Below are positions 8,986-17,352 of a stretch of 64,000 nucleotides of DNA, in pieces (position 1 is the first letter of the stretch; each line of letters opens with the position of its first letter). The DNA is from Larkinella sp049445795 (lineage in GTDB: Bacteria > Bacteroidota > Bacteroidia > Cytophagales > Spirosomataceae). The notes beneath the pieces are model-generated. The model did no database searches. It saw only the letters and a program-made list of their open reading frames with translations, and had not been told where the DNA came from. The position numbers and the translations under genes were made by a program. Where the stretch lies: NCBI RefSeq assembly GCF_049445795.1, contig NZ_JBMSDT010000003.1:186001-250000 (forward strand), in the 5' to 3' direction.

Positions 8986-9017
8986 CCTATTTAAACATAT
9001 TCCGAAGGTCGTCCGTT

Positions 9018-9025
9018 TATATTTG
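9018..9025 (+). promoter_or_regulatory. -7 promoter element for the SusC-SusD-GH144 locus
   Basis: TATATTTG matches the Bacteroidota -7 consensus TAnnTTTG. No TTTG is present at the usual upstream distance (only TTTA at 8990-8993, 24 bp away), which fits a promoter that needs an activator. It lies 36 bp before the SusC ATG. Confidence 0.55.
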
Positions 9026-9060
9026 GGCTGAGAATAAGCAAATAATTTATCCGAAAAATT

Positions 9061-12033
9061 ATGAAGAGGGGTGTACTAATTTTCATGTCGCTATGGCTGG
9101 CCACAACGATTGGGTGGGCGCAGCAACGGGTGAGCGGAAGGGTGACCGCTACCGACGGTTCGGCCATCCCGGGTGTGAGTATACAGATTAAGAATACCAC
9201 ACGGGGAACGACGACAGATGTCAATGGACAATACGGTATGGAAGCGAATCAGGGCGATGTGCTGGTGTTTAGCTTCATTGGTATGAAAACCGCCGAACGC
9301 ACCGTCAGCGGTTCGACGCTGGACGTTCAACTGGAAGAGGATGTGACGACCTTAACGGAAGTAGTGGCCGTAGGTTATGGTGTGCAGCGAAAAGCAGACG
9401 TAACCGGCGCTATATCGTCGGTGAAAGCGCAGGATATTGCCAGCCGCCCGGTGGCTGCCGCTACACAGGCCTTGCAGGGAAAAGCCGCCGGGGTGTTGAT
9501 CACAACCAACCAGGGCTTGCCGGGAGCCGCCCCGAACGTCCGTATTCGCGGAGTTGGTACGGTCGGGAACAGCAATCCGCTGTACGTGGTCGATGGGATG
9601 TTTGTCGACGACATCCGGTTTCTGAACCCGTCGGATATTCAAACCATTGACGTATTGAAGGACGCTTCGTCACTGGCGATTTACGGGGTACGGGGGGCCA
9701 ACGGCGTGGTGCTGATCACGACAAAAGGCGGCAAATCGGGCCGGACAGCGTTCAATTACGAAGGCTTCGGTGGAGTTACGCAACTCAGCAAAAAGCTGGA
9801 CATGACCAACGCCAGTGAATTTGCCACGCTGGTGAATGAGGTAGCTGTCAGTGAGGGCGGCCAACCGAAGTTCCCGAATCCGGGTTCGCTGGGAGCCGGA
9901 ACCGACTGGTTCGATTACGTTTTCCGGAACGGTAGTGTGCAAAGTCACCAGATTACGGCTTCGGGCGGAAACGAGCGGGTGACCTTCAACGTCAGCGGAA
10001 GCTATTACGACGAAAAAGGCATTGTGGAAAAGTCGGCGTATAACCGTCTGACGTTCCGGGTAAACAACACTTACAAACTGACCGATAACTTCCGGATGGG
10101 GAACAACCTGGCCTTCTCGCGTTCGCAGACCAACAACGTTCCGGCGGGGATTGTGCAGACGGCCTACAATGCCGACCCGACGATTACCCCGATCAATGCC
10201 AACGGTACCTACGGTTTTTCGAGCGTGAGCACGGTCGCCAACCCGGCGGCTGTGCTGGCCTACCAGACCGACGATATTGCCACCAGCGGACAACTGGTTG
10301 GAAACATTTACGGCGAACTGGATTTCCTGAAATCCTTCACGCTCCGCTCCAGTTTCGGGGTCGACCTGGGACTGAACAACAGCAGCGTTTACCTGCCGCA
10401 ATACCTGGTGTCGGCCAGCCAACGGAACGACCAGAGCAAACTAACGCGCGAGTACGGGTTAAACACAACCTGGTTGTGGGAAAACACCCTAACGTTTAAC
10501 CGGACGTTCAATAAAATCCACAACATAAACGTATTGCTGGGGGCCACAGCGCAAAACAGCCGGGCGGATGTGTTGCAAGGAATTCGGTTCAACGTGCCGG
10601 GATATAACAACAACGTCAAATTCCTGTCGCTGGGAAGCACCGTGGGGGCGCAAACGACTGATAACCCGGACAACCGCAGCTACGAATTCACGTATGCGTC
10701 GTACCTGTTCCGGGTCAACTATAGCCTGCTCGACAAGTATTTGCTGACGGTCAGCATCCGGCGCGATGGGTCGTCGCGGTTTCCGACCGAAAGCCGCTGG
10801 GCCACGTTCCCGGCCGTTGGCTTAGGCTGGCGGATCATCGACGAGCCATTTATGAAAGACCAGACGCTGTTCAGCAACCTGAAACTGCGGGCGAGCTACG
10901 GGAAATTGGGGAACACCAACATTCCAAATTACCTGTATTACTCCCGGATCAGCAGCGGTTTGAACGCCATCTTTGGCTCGGGTCAGACCTTGCAGCAGGG
11001 CGCTACGCTCCAAAGCACGAACACCTCGAACCTGCTTTGGGAAACCGTTACCCAAACCGACATCGGGCTGGAAATGGGCTTCCTGGATAACCGTCTGACG
11101 GCTGAAATCGACTACTACAACCGGAACACGTCCGACATGATCCTGAACGTCAACATTGGAAATGGTCGGCAGGTGCAGGCCAATGCCGCCAGCGCCTACA
11201 ACCGGGGCTTCGAATTGACGGCGGGCTGGAACGACACGGCCGGGGATTTGAAATACAGCCTGAATGCCAACCTGACGACGGTGCAAAACGAGGTGACGAA
11301 CCTGGGCAACGGGGGGATTCCGATCATCGGCGGAAGCCTGGGCAACGGCCGGACGGCCACGCTGACCGACGTAGGCAGACCCATCGGAGCTTTCTTCGGC
11401 TACAACATGGTGGGCGTTTTCCAGACGGCCGACGAGGTACGGGGCAGTGCCCAGCCGAACGCCCAGCCCGGCGATTTGCGGTACGAAGACATCAACAACG
11501 ACGGCGTAATCAACGGTGCCGACCGCGTATTTCTCGGCACGCCGATTCCGAAAGTATTCTGGGGTTTTAACACCAACTTTGCCTACAAAGGCTTCGATCT
11601 GGGGGTCGATTTGCAGGGGTCACACGGCAACAAAATCTACAATGGTCGGCGGGCGGTCCGCTTCGGCAACGAAAACTACGAGCGGATTGCCCTTGAACGC
11701 TGGACGCCCCAGAACCCGTCGACGACCCAGCCGCGCCTGACCAACGGCGGACAGAACTACGAAGTGTCGAACTACTTCATCGAAAGCGGCTCATTTGTCC
11801 GGATTCGGAACATTCAGATTGGCTACACGCTGCCATCGACCTTGCTGCGCTCCATCGGCGTTCGGTCGCTACGGGCCTACGTGAACGCCCTAAACCCGGT
11901 GACATTCACGAATTACTCGGGCTTCTCGCCGGAAGTGGGCGGAAATGAAAACAGCACCCTGAGCCGGGGCGTCGACCTGGATGTGGTGCCGGTGTATCGA
12001 ACGACGACGGTTGGTTTACAAATTGGCTTCTAA
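9061..12033 (+). CDS. SusC/RagA-type TonB-linked outer membrane transporter
   Basis: TonB-dependent transporter that imports a captured glycan through the outer membrane with the SusD protein encoded 19 bp downstream. The 990-residue protein has a signal peptide (MKRGVLIFMSLWLATTIGWAQ), a carboxypeptidase-D-like regulatory domain (about 25-105; VSGRVTATDGSAIPGVSI), the TonB-box region (TEVVAVGYGVQRKADVTG), a plug with PLYVVDGMFV and DASSLAIYGVRGANGVVLIT (about 115-230), and a 22-stranded barrel ending in VYRTTTVGLQIGF. There is no STN domain, so it is unlikely to signal through an anti-sigma factor; control probably comes from the divergent membrane regulator. Length and motifs are normal. 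Confidence 0.96.
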   Translation: MKRGVLIFMSLWLATTIGWAQQRVSGRVTATDGSAIPGVSIQIKNTTRGTTTDVNGQYGMEANQGDVLVFSFIGMKTAERTVSGSTLDVQLEEDVTTLTEVVAVGYGVQRKADVTGAISSVKAQDIASRPVAAATQALQGKAAGVLITTNQGLPGAAPNVRIRGVGTVGNSNPLYVVDGMFVDDIRFLNPSDIQTIDVLKDASSLAIYGVRGANGVVLITTKGGKSGRTAFNYEGFGGVTQLSKKLDMTNASEFATLVNEVAVSEGGQPKFPNPGSLGAGTDWFDYVFRNGSVQSHQITASGGNERVTFNVSGSYYDEKGIVEKSAYNRLTFRVNNTYKLTDNFRMGNNLAFSRSQTNNVPAGIVQTAYNADPTITPINANGTYGFSSVSTVANPAAVLAYQTDDIATSGQLVGNIYGELDFLKSFTLRSSFGVDLGLNNSSVYLPQYLVSASQRNDQSKLTREYGLNTTWLWENTLTFNRTFNKIHNINVLLGATAQNSRADVLQGIRFNVPGYNNNVKFLSLGSTVGAQTTDNPDNRSYEFTYASYLFRVNYSLLDKYLLTVSIRRDGSSRFPTESRWATFPAVGLGWRIIDEPFMKDQTLFSNLKLRASYGKLGNTNIPNYLYYSRISSGLNAIFGSGQTLQQGATLQSTNTSNLLWETVTQTDIGLEMGFLDNRLTAEIDYYNRNTSDMILNVNIGNGRQVQANAASAYNRGFELTAGWNDTAGDLKYSLNANLTTVQNEVTNLGNGGIPIIGGSLGNGRTATLTDVGRPIGAFFGYNMVGVFQTADEVRGSAQPNAQPGDLRYEDINNDGVINGADRVFLGTPIPKVFWGFNTNFAYKGFDLGVDLQGSHGNKIYNGRRAVRFGNENYERIALERWTPQNPSTTQPRLTNGGQNYEVSNYFIESGSFVRIRNIQIGYTLPSTLLRSIGVRSLRAYVNALNPVTFTNYSGFSPEVGGNENSTLSRGVDLDVVPVYRTTTVGLQIGF

Positions 12034-12052
12034 TTTTTAACGGGCAACCACC

Positions 12053-13531
12053 ATGATTTTCCTATCGAAACCATTTTTAAGAATCGCGCTGGCGGGCTCC
12101 CTGTTGCTGGTCGGCCAGTCGTGCAGCGAGGACTTCCTGGATAAAAAACCACAGGGTGAACTGATTACCGAAGATTTTTTCAACAGCCAGGAAGGGGCCG
12201 TTCAGGCGACCAACGCTATTTACTGGCAACTCCGTCAGTGGCCGACGCACGTGTTTGCTTTCCTGGCCGTGTCGAGTATGACCTCGGATGATGCCGACAA
12301 AGGCAGCGAACCGGGCGATGCAGTTTTCCTGAGCGAATTTGATCAGTTTACCGTTACGCCCACCAACGGCGGTTTGAATGATTTCTGGAGCGGGCAATAC
12401 CTCGGAATCGCCAAGGCCAATCAGGTCATCGAGCGGGTTCCGGCCATCACGATGGACGAAACGCTAAAAGCCCGGCTGATCGGCGAAGCTAAAATGCTGC
12501 GGGCGTATTTCTACTTCAACCTGGTGCGGACGTTTGGCGGGGTGCCCCTGATCACGCAGTTGCAGGACGACAATGCACCGGCCGTAGCGCGTTCCAGTGC
12601 ACAGGAAATCTATCAGCAGATTGAAAAAGACCTGAACGACGCCATTGCCGTGTTGCCCGAAAAATCGCAGTACCCGGCTACCGAACTCGGACGGGCTACG
12701 AAAGGCGCGGCCAAAGGCTGGCTGGCAAAAGTGTCGATGTACCAGGGCAAATGGAACGACGTGCTCCGGCTGACGAACGAAATCATGCAGTCGGGCCAAT
12801 ACGATCTGAAAACGCCGTATGAGGTAATATTTACCGAAGCTGGTGAAAATACGTCCGAGTCGCTGTTCGAGGTGCAGAATGCGGCATTGCCCCAGGGCGG
12901 TGGCGGCTCGCAGTACGCGGAGGTGCAGAGCGTGCGGGGTCAATTCGGCTGGGGTTTTAATGTGCCGTCCGAAGATTTAGTCAAAGCTTACGAACCAGGT
13001 GATCCGCGCAAGGATGCCACGATTATCGAGCGGGGCGAAACCATGCCCGATGGCGTCGTCATCATTCAGAATGCCGTCAACCCGTATTATAACCAGAAAG
13101 CCTACGTAGCCCAGAACGAAACCCGGTCGCCGAACGGTCTGGGCGATTCGAACAAGAACATCCGCTTGCTGCGCTACGCCGACATCGTGCTGATGAACGC
13201 CGAAGCGGCCAACGAACTGAACCAATCGCAACAGGCCGTTACGTCGCTGAATGCGGTCCGGGCGCGGGCGCGGGGCAACCAGACCGGTATTCTGCCGAAC
13301 GTGACGTTCACGAACAAGGAACAACTGAAAAACGCCATTTGGCGGGAACGCCGGGTGGAACTGGCAATGGAACACGACCGGTTTTGGGATCTGGTTCGCC
13401 AGGGACGTGCCGGGACTGTTTTGAGGGCGGTCGGCAAGCAGTTTGTTACCGGGAAAAATGAGGTGATGCCGATTCCGCAACCCCAGATCGACGCCAGCGG
13501 GGGCGTGCTGACGCAGAATCCGGGGTACTAA
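12053..13531 (+). CDS. SusD/RagB-type glycan-binding outer membrane lipoprotein
   Basis: Surface lipoprotein that covers the SusC barrel and binds the polysaccharide. The 492-residue protein has a lipoprotein signal (LAGSLLLVGQSC, lipidated Cys24) followed by SEDFLDKKPQGELITEDFF, a typical SusD start. The middle has the tetratricopeptide-like helices (LIGEAKMLRAYFYFNLVRTFGGVPLI) and the C-terminus the conserved RRVELAMEHDRFWDLVR and GVLTQNPGY. It is partner to the upstream SusC gene. A strong hairpin follows 32 bp after its stop codon, so expression of the next gene may be reduced relative to this pair. Confidence 0.96.
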   Translation: MIFLSKPFLRIALAGSLLLVGQSCSEDFLDKKPQGELITEDFFNSQEGAVQATNAIYWQLRQWPTHVFAFLAVSSMTSDDADKGSEPGDAVFLSEFDQFTVTPTNGGLNDFWSGQYLGIAKANQVIERVPAITMDETLKARLIGEAKMLRAYFYFNLVRTFGGVPLITQLQDDNAPAVARSSAQEIYQQIEKDLNDAIAVLPEKSQYPATELGRATKGAAKGWLAKVSMYQGKWNDVLRLTNEIMQSGQYDLKTPYEVIFTEAGENTSESLFEVQNAALPQGGGGSQYAEVQSVRGQFGWGFNVPSEDLVKAYEPGDPRKDATIIERGETMPDGVVIIQNAVNPYYNQKAYVAQNETRSPNGLGDSNKNIRLLRYADIVLMNAEAANELNQSQQAVTSLNAVRARARGNQTGILPNVTFTNKEQLKNAIWRERRVELAMEHDRFWDLVRQGRAGTVLRAVGKQFVTGKNEVMPIPQPQIDASGGVLTQNPGY

Positions 13532-13563
13532 TCCAATTAATTCAAATCAACTTAAATGAGTGT

Positions 13564-13598
13564 AAAAAAGGCTATGGCGCACGGTTATAGCCTTTTTT
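13564..13598 (+). terminator. Intrinsic terminator between susD and the GH144 gene
   Basis: A perfect 12-bp stem AAAAAAGGCTAT (13564-13575) / ATAGCCTTTTTT (13587-13598) with an 11-nt loop and a T-tract. It lies before the ATG at 13622. An upstream in-frame ATG at 13556 would put this hairpin inside the coding sequence, so it also helps decide the start. It probably ends most SusC-SusD transcripts and lets a fraction continue. Confidence 0.8.
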
Positions 13599-13621
13599 CA
13601 TACCAATCAAGCGAGACAAGT

Positions 13622-15229
13622 ATGAAAGCTTTAAAGCTCTTTCTTTTCCTTTTCCCGGTTTTAGGTTTACTGATAACCTGCTCGGCGCAGTCGGCGAAAG
13701 AAACCGTAACGCCCATTGCCAACGAATACAGCGAGTACCTTGAAACCGTTCAGAAAGCAACCTTTCGCTATTTCTGGGATTTTGCGCACCCGGTTTCGGG
13801 CCTGGCTCCTGAGCGCACGGCGACGCCCAACATTGTCACCACCGGCGGCACCGGTTTTGGCATCATGGCCCTGATCGTCGGGGCCGAGCGCCAATGGGTC
13901 AGCCGGGCGCAGGCCGTCCAGCAGATGCAGAAGATCGTCGGATTTCTGGAAAAAGCCGACCGCTTTCACGGAGCCTGGCCGCACTGGCTCGATGGCAATT
14001 CGGGCAGAGTAATTCCGTTTTCTGAACACGACAATGGCGGGGATCTGGTCGAAACCGCGTTTCTGGTCAACGGTCTGCTCAGCGCCCGGACGTATTTCGG
14101 CGGCAACGCGGCTGCGGAAAAAGACCTGCGCCAGCGCATCGACAAACTCTGGCGGGACGTAGAATGGGACTGGTATGTGCGCGACGGCAAACTGCTGTGG
14201 CACTGGTCGCCCAACTACGAATGGCGGATGAATCACCCGCTGCGGGGCCACGACGAAACACTGATTACCTATGTGCTGGCGCTGGGTTCGCCGACGCACC
14301 CGATCAAACCGGAAGTCTACCAGAATACCTACAAGCAGAGCGATCATTACGTCAACGGCCAGACCTATTTTGGCTATAAACTGCCGCTCGGTTTTCCGAT
14401 GGGCGGGCCGTTGTTTTTCACCCATTATTCCTTCCTGAGCCTCGATCCGCGTCTGATGCAGGACGAGCAGACCAACTATTGGGAACAAAACCGCAACCAC
14501 ACGCTCATCAATCGGGCGCACTGCCTGCAACCGCGTCAGGCGATGTTTGGCTACGGACCCGGCAACTGGGGCCTGACCGCCAGCGACGATTACAACTTTT
14601 ACGATGCCCACTCGCCCACGAACGACAACGGCACCATCAGCCCGACGGCAGCTTTGTCATCCTTTCCGTACACGCCGTATTATTCGATGCAGGTCTTGCG
14701 GAACCTGTATTTGCGGGAGGGCAGCCGGTTGTTCGGGCCGTACGGTTTTTACGATGCTTACAATAAAGGACTGAACTGGTATTCAAACCAATATTTAGCG
14801 ATTGATCAGGGGCCGATTGTGGTGATGATGGAAAATTACCGCTCGGGCCTGCTCTGGAAATTGGGCGAAAAAACGCCGGAACTCTGGGCCGGACTGGCTA
14901 AAATGGGCATTCGGAAACCGGTTTATCCGACCGGTTTTTACGCCTACGCGCCGGATTTCCGGACTGGCTACATCGACCTCTGGAAACACCCAGACCGGGG
15001 CGCTTTCGTGCTGGATTTTGCCGTCAAAGGCACCACGCCTGTTACGCTGCTACTTCGGGACGAAACCGGCCGGGAGGTGCAAAAACTGATCGACAACAAA
15101 CCGTATCCCGAAGGCATGCACCAACTAACCTACCAACTTCCCCACGGGAAATACGAGTTTGAATGGACGCAGGGCAGCGAAAAGCAGCGCGTGAAGGTTT
15201 TTCTGCATCAGGGCGTTGATAATCAGTGA
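13622..15229 (+). CDS. GH144-type glycoside hydrolase (PF10091 'glycoamylase' family), probable endo-beta-1,2-glucanase
   Basis: Exported polysaccharide hydrolase. The start at 13622 gives 535 residues and a signal sequence (MKALKLFLFLFPVLGLLITC); Cys20 could be lipidated. The family hallmarks are FRYFWDFAHPVSGLAPER, TTGGTGFGIMALIVGAERQW, ADRFHGAWPHWLDG, the acidic motif GGDLVETAFL (Asp141, Glu144) and EWDWYVRDGKLLWHWSPNY. Characterised GH144 enzymes from Bacteroidota cut beta-1,2-glucan, and an acidic pair in this same spacing is important there. A C-terminal beta domain (about 450-535) follows. It sits with SusC and SusD, so it probably acts on the polymer they bind, either at the surface or in the periplasm. 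No beta-glucosidase is nearby to finish the breakdown. Family sure; linkage specificity inferred. Confidence 0.88.
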   Translation: MKALKLFLFLFPVLGLLITCSAQSAKETVTPIANEYSEYLETVQKATFRYFWDFAHPVSGLAPERTATPNIVTTGGTGFGIMALIVGAERQWVSRAQAVQQMQKIVGFLEKADRFHGAWPHWLDGNSGRVIPFSEHDNGGDLVETAFLVNGLLSARTYFGGNAAAEKDLRQRIDKLWRDVEWDWYVRDGKLLWHWSPNYEWRMNHPLRGHDETLITYVLALGSPTHPIKPEVYQNTYKQSDHYVNGQTYFGYKLPLGFPMGGPLFFTHYSFLSLDPRLMQDEQTNYWEQNRNHTLINRAHCLQPRQAMFGYGPGNWGLTASDDYNFYDAHSPTNDNGTISPTAALSSFPYTPYYSMQVLRNLYLREGSRLFGPYGFYDAYNKGLNWYSNQYLAIDQGPIVVMMENYRSGLLWKLGEKTPELWAGLAKMGIRKPVYPTGFYAYAPDFRTGYIDLWKHPDRGAFVLDFAVKGTTPVTLLLRDETGREVQKLIDNKPYPEGMHQLTYQLPHGKYEFEWTQGSEKQRVKVFLHQGVDNQ

Positions 15230-15237
15230 TTAGTTTT

Positions 15238-15269
15238 CCCCTGTCAGCGGTCAAAGACCCTGACAGGGG
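15238..15269. terminator. Hairpin between convergent GH144 and dehydratase genes
   Basis: CCCCTGTCAG (15238-15247) pairs with CTGACAGGGG (15260-15269), and inside it GGTC (15249-15252) pairs with GACC (15256-15259) around an AAA loop. The stem is very stable but the following T-tract is weak (ATTTTA). The position between two convergent stop codons suits a bidirectional terminator. Confidence 0.6.
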
Positions 15270-15277
15270 GCGACATT

Positions 15278-16648
15278 TTACGGCCGAATAATCGTGCCAT
15301 CAGCCTTACGGACCTGCCAGCTTGATTTGGTCGTAATCGGATACTTGGCCGCTTCTTTCTCGTTGATGTCGACGCCCAGACCCGGCACTTCATTGACCGA
15401 CATGTAGCCGTTTTTCATGGTCGGGCAACCGCTGAAAACCGCCTGTGTTTTTTCGGAAAACTGGACGGCCTCCTGAATCCCGAAGTTCCAGACAGCCAGA
15501 TCGATGTGCGCGTGAGCCGCATGACCGACCGGCGACACGTCCCCTGGACCATGCCAGGCCGTACGGATATTGAACCACTCGCCCAGCCGTGCCACTTTCA
15601 TCGCGGGCGTGATGCCGCCAATCTGTGAAACGTGAATTCGGATGTAATCGAACCACTGATTGACCATTGGTTCTTTAAATTCGTTGATGTTGTTGAACAA
15701 CTCACCCATCGCAATCGGCACGGCCGTAGTCTGGCGGAGTTGGGCAAACCACTTCATATTCTCGGGCGAGAACGGGTCTTCGATGAAAAACGGGCGGTAA
15801 TCTTCCAGTCGCTTAATCATGTTGATGGCCTCCATCGGTTGTACCCGCTCGTGAATGTCGTGGAGGAGTTCGACTTCCTCTCCGCAGGCTTTCCGAACCA
15901 CTTCAAACATTTTGGGCACAGCCTTGAGGTAGCCAAGCACATTCATGTAGGCGTCACCTTCGTAGCCAAAACCGGCGGCTTTAAAGTCAGGTTGGTCCAT
16001 GACACTGCCGACCCCGCCGTAACCGCCCTGCTGAATCCGGATGTACTTGAAGCCCTGTTCCATGAACTTCTTGACGCTTTCTGCGGCTTCTTCCGGCGTT
16101 TTGCCACCCGCGTGCGTATAACAGGGAATGGCAAACCGGACTTTCCCGCCCAGAAGCTGATACACCGGCATGTTGGCGCGCTTGCCCTTGATATCCCATA
16201 AAGCCTGATCCAGACCGGAAAGGGCGTTGTTCAAAACCGGGCCGTTGCGCCAGTACGAACTGACGTAGGCCGACTGCCACATGTCTTCGATGTTATCCAC
16301 GTCCTTCCCGACGCAGAAATCGTTCAGGTACGAGTTGATGGCGGCTACTACGGCGACTGCCCGCTGGGTAAAGGTTGCGCAGCCCAAACCGTATAAACCG
16401 GGTTCGGTCGTTTCAACTTTGACCACGATTAGGTTAGAGCCCTGGGGCGCGGTCGCAATGGCCTTGACGGATTTGATTTTGACCGGTGCCAGTCCTTTGG
16501 CGTACAAGGGGGTACCCTGCCGTTCGCGGGCTTCGGCAGTGGAGATCCCCCCAAACAAGCCCAGCAAACCAGCGGAAGAACCAGCGCCGATTTTTTTCAA
16601 CGTTTCGCGACGGCTGCTCAACTCCCGAGCATTTTCGTTATTTTTCAT
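15278..16648 (-). CDS. Tat-exported enolase-superfamily sugar-acid dehydratase (ManD/RspA-like)
   Basis: Magnesium-dependent dehydratase of the enolase superfamily, closest by motifs to mannonate/gluconate dehydratases of the ManD (RspA) group. The 456 residues begin with a twin-arginine signal (SSRRETLKKIGAGSSAGLLG), so it is predicted to leave the cytoplasm, unlike most members. After an N-terminal capping domain (about 55-180), the barrel shows the metal ligands Asp264 (LLHDIHERV), Glu290 (FFIEDPF) and Glu316 (MGELFNN), with His266, His366 and Asp370 in WHGPGDVSPVG. All key positions are present. It is convergent with the GH144 gene, so it is not in that operon, but could act on related sugar acids. 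The exact substrate cannot be read from the sequence. Confidence 0.85.
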   Translation of the reverse strand: MKNNENARELSSRRETLKKIGAGSSAGLLGLFGGISTAEARERQGTPLYAKGLAPVKIKSVKAIATAPQGSNLIVVKVETTEPGLYGLGCATFTQRAVAVVAAINSYLNDFCVGKDVDNIEDMWQSAYVSSYWRNGPVLNNALSGLDQALWDIKGKRANMPVYQLLGGKVRFAIPCYTHAGGKTPEEAAESVKKFMEQGFKYIRIQQGGYGGVGSVMDQPDFKAAGFGYEGDAYMNVLGYLKAVPKMFEVVRKACGEEVELLHDIHERVQPMEAINMIKRLEDYRPFFIEDPFSPENMKWFAQLRQTTAVPIAMGELFNNINEFKEPMVNQWFDYIRIHVSQIGGITPAMKVARLGEWFNIRTAWHGPGDVSPVGHAAHAHIDLAVWNFGIQEAVQFSEKTQAVFSGCPTMKNGYMSVNEVPGLGVDINEKEAAKYPITTKSSWQVRKADGTIIRP

Positions 16649-17022
16649 GACGACCAGATAAGGGTTTAAGGCAAATTGTATAAGGTAAGGTGTTTAATCG
16701 TTTAAGTTTATAAATTTTCGTTGAATTGTACTTATTTCGCCACTAAGTTTTCGCGAGAAAGCATGATCGTCTTGCCGGATTTCGTTGCGTGCGGACCAAA
16801 TGCTGACCTTGGTCGGTCAATTGAACGCCAATTATAGTGATAATAAGACTTTGCGGGTGAATTTTATAATTTTTAGATTTTCTCTTTCTGTGGTAGTCAG
16901 CGCGGGTAGCAAAATGTACCGGATTGCTTTCAATAAATCTGTAGTTGACTAACTTTGGTAAACTATTGTATTCTTAATTTCCCGTGCCAATTTTGGTATT
17001 AATCCATGACATTAGCCACACC
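16649..17022. other. 374-bp divergent intergenic region
   Basis: No gene is seen. The right part holds a promoter-like element reading right: TAACTTTG at 16950-16957 with TTTC at 16928-16931, 18 bp upstream, directed at the small membrane protein at 17023. The left part (16650-16720) is AT-rich and loosely repetitive (GTTTAAG-like words) and should hold the promoter of the dehydratase gene, but no clear consensus match was found there. Confidence 0.55.
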
Positions 17023-17148
17023 ATGAACAATCGTTTCAAACTATGGCTCAAGCGCGTCGGTTGGCTGGGCTTTCTCTTCTTCCTGATCAAAGGCCTGCTC
17101 TGGCTGATCATTCCCTACCTGATTGCAAAAGGATTTTTTTCGAAGTAA
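17023..17148 (+). CDS. Small single-helix membrane protein (41 residues)
   Basis: Short open frame starting at ATG 17023: a basic N-terminus (MNNRFKLWLKRVGWLG) followed by one hydrophobic helix (FLFFLIKGLLWLIIPYLIA) and a short basic end (KGFFSK). The amphipathic start plus transmembrane segment is typical of a real small membrane protein with its N-terminus in the cytoplasm. It has its own promoter-like sequence 66 bp upstream and a terminator-like hairpin 57 bp downstream, so it looks like a complete single-gene unit. The function is unknown; similar short proteins exist in other Bacteroidota as far as I recall. Confidence 0.65.
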   Translation: MNNRFKLWLKRVGWLGFLFFLIKGLLWLIIPYLIAKGFFSK

Positions 17149-17204
17149 ATGTCTCCGTGAACGAGCGGAATGATAACATAATCATTTTCTGTCGGTTTAG
17201 GGTG

Positions 17205-17244
17205 TATGTGGTAAGCCGCTTTGAATTACCACATAAGCCTTTTT
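17205..17244 (+). terminator. Hairpin with T-tract after the 41-residue gene
   Basis: TATGTGGTAA (17205-17214) pairs perfectly with TTACCACATA (17226-17235) across an 11-nt loop. AGCCTTTTTT ends at 17244, so this is a Rho-independent terminator candidate. It isolates the small gene from the TamB-like gene at 17353. Confidence 0.65.
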
Positions 17245-17352
17245 TGCACCAAAAACGACCCGGCACTCAACATTTGTCGTCTAAATATCGTAGTTAGGAT
17301 TAAAGACTATCAACGGACAGGCGACACCCGGTCTGGCGACTGACAAACGAAC

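Noticed and set aside
13667..14611. 314-codon minus-strand open frame
   Set aside because: Shadow of the GH144 gene; no domain pattern of its own.
16650..16720. Ninth heptamer repeat in the dehydratase upstream region
   Set aside because: The sequence has GTTTAAG-like words at near 7-bp spacing but no complementary right arm, and the phase breaks. Too weak to include in the family.
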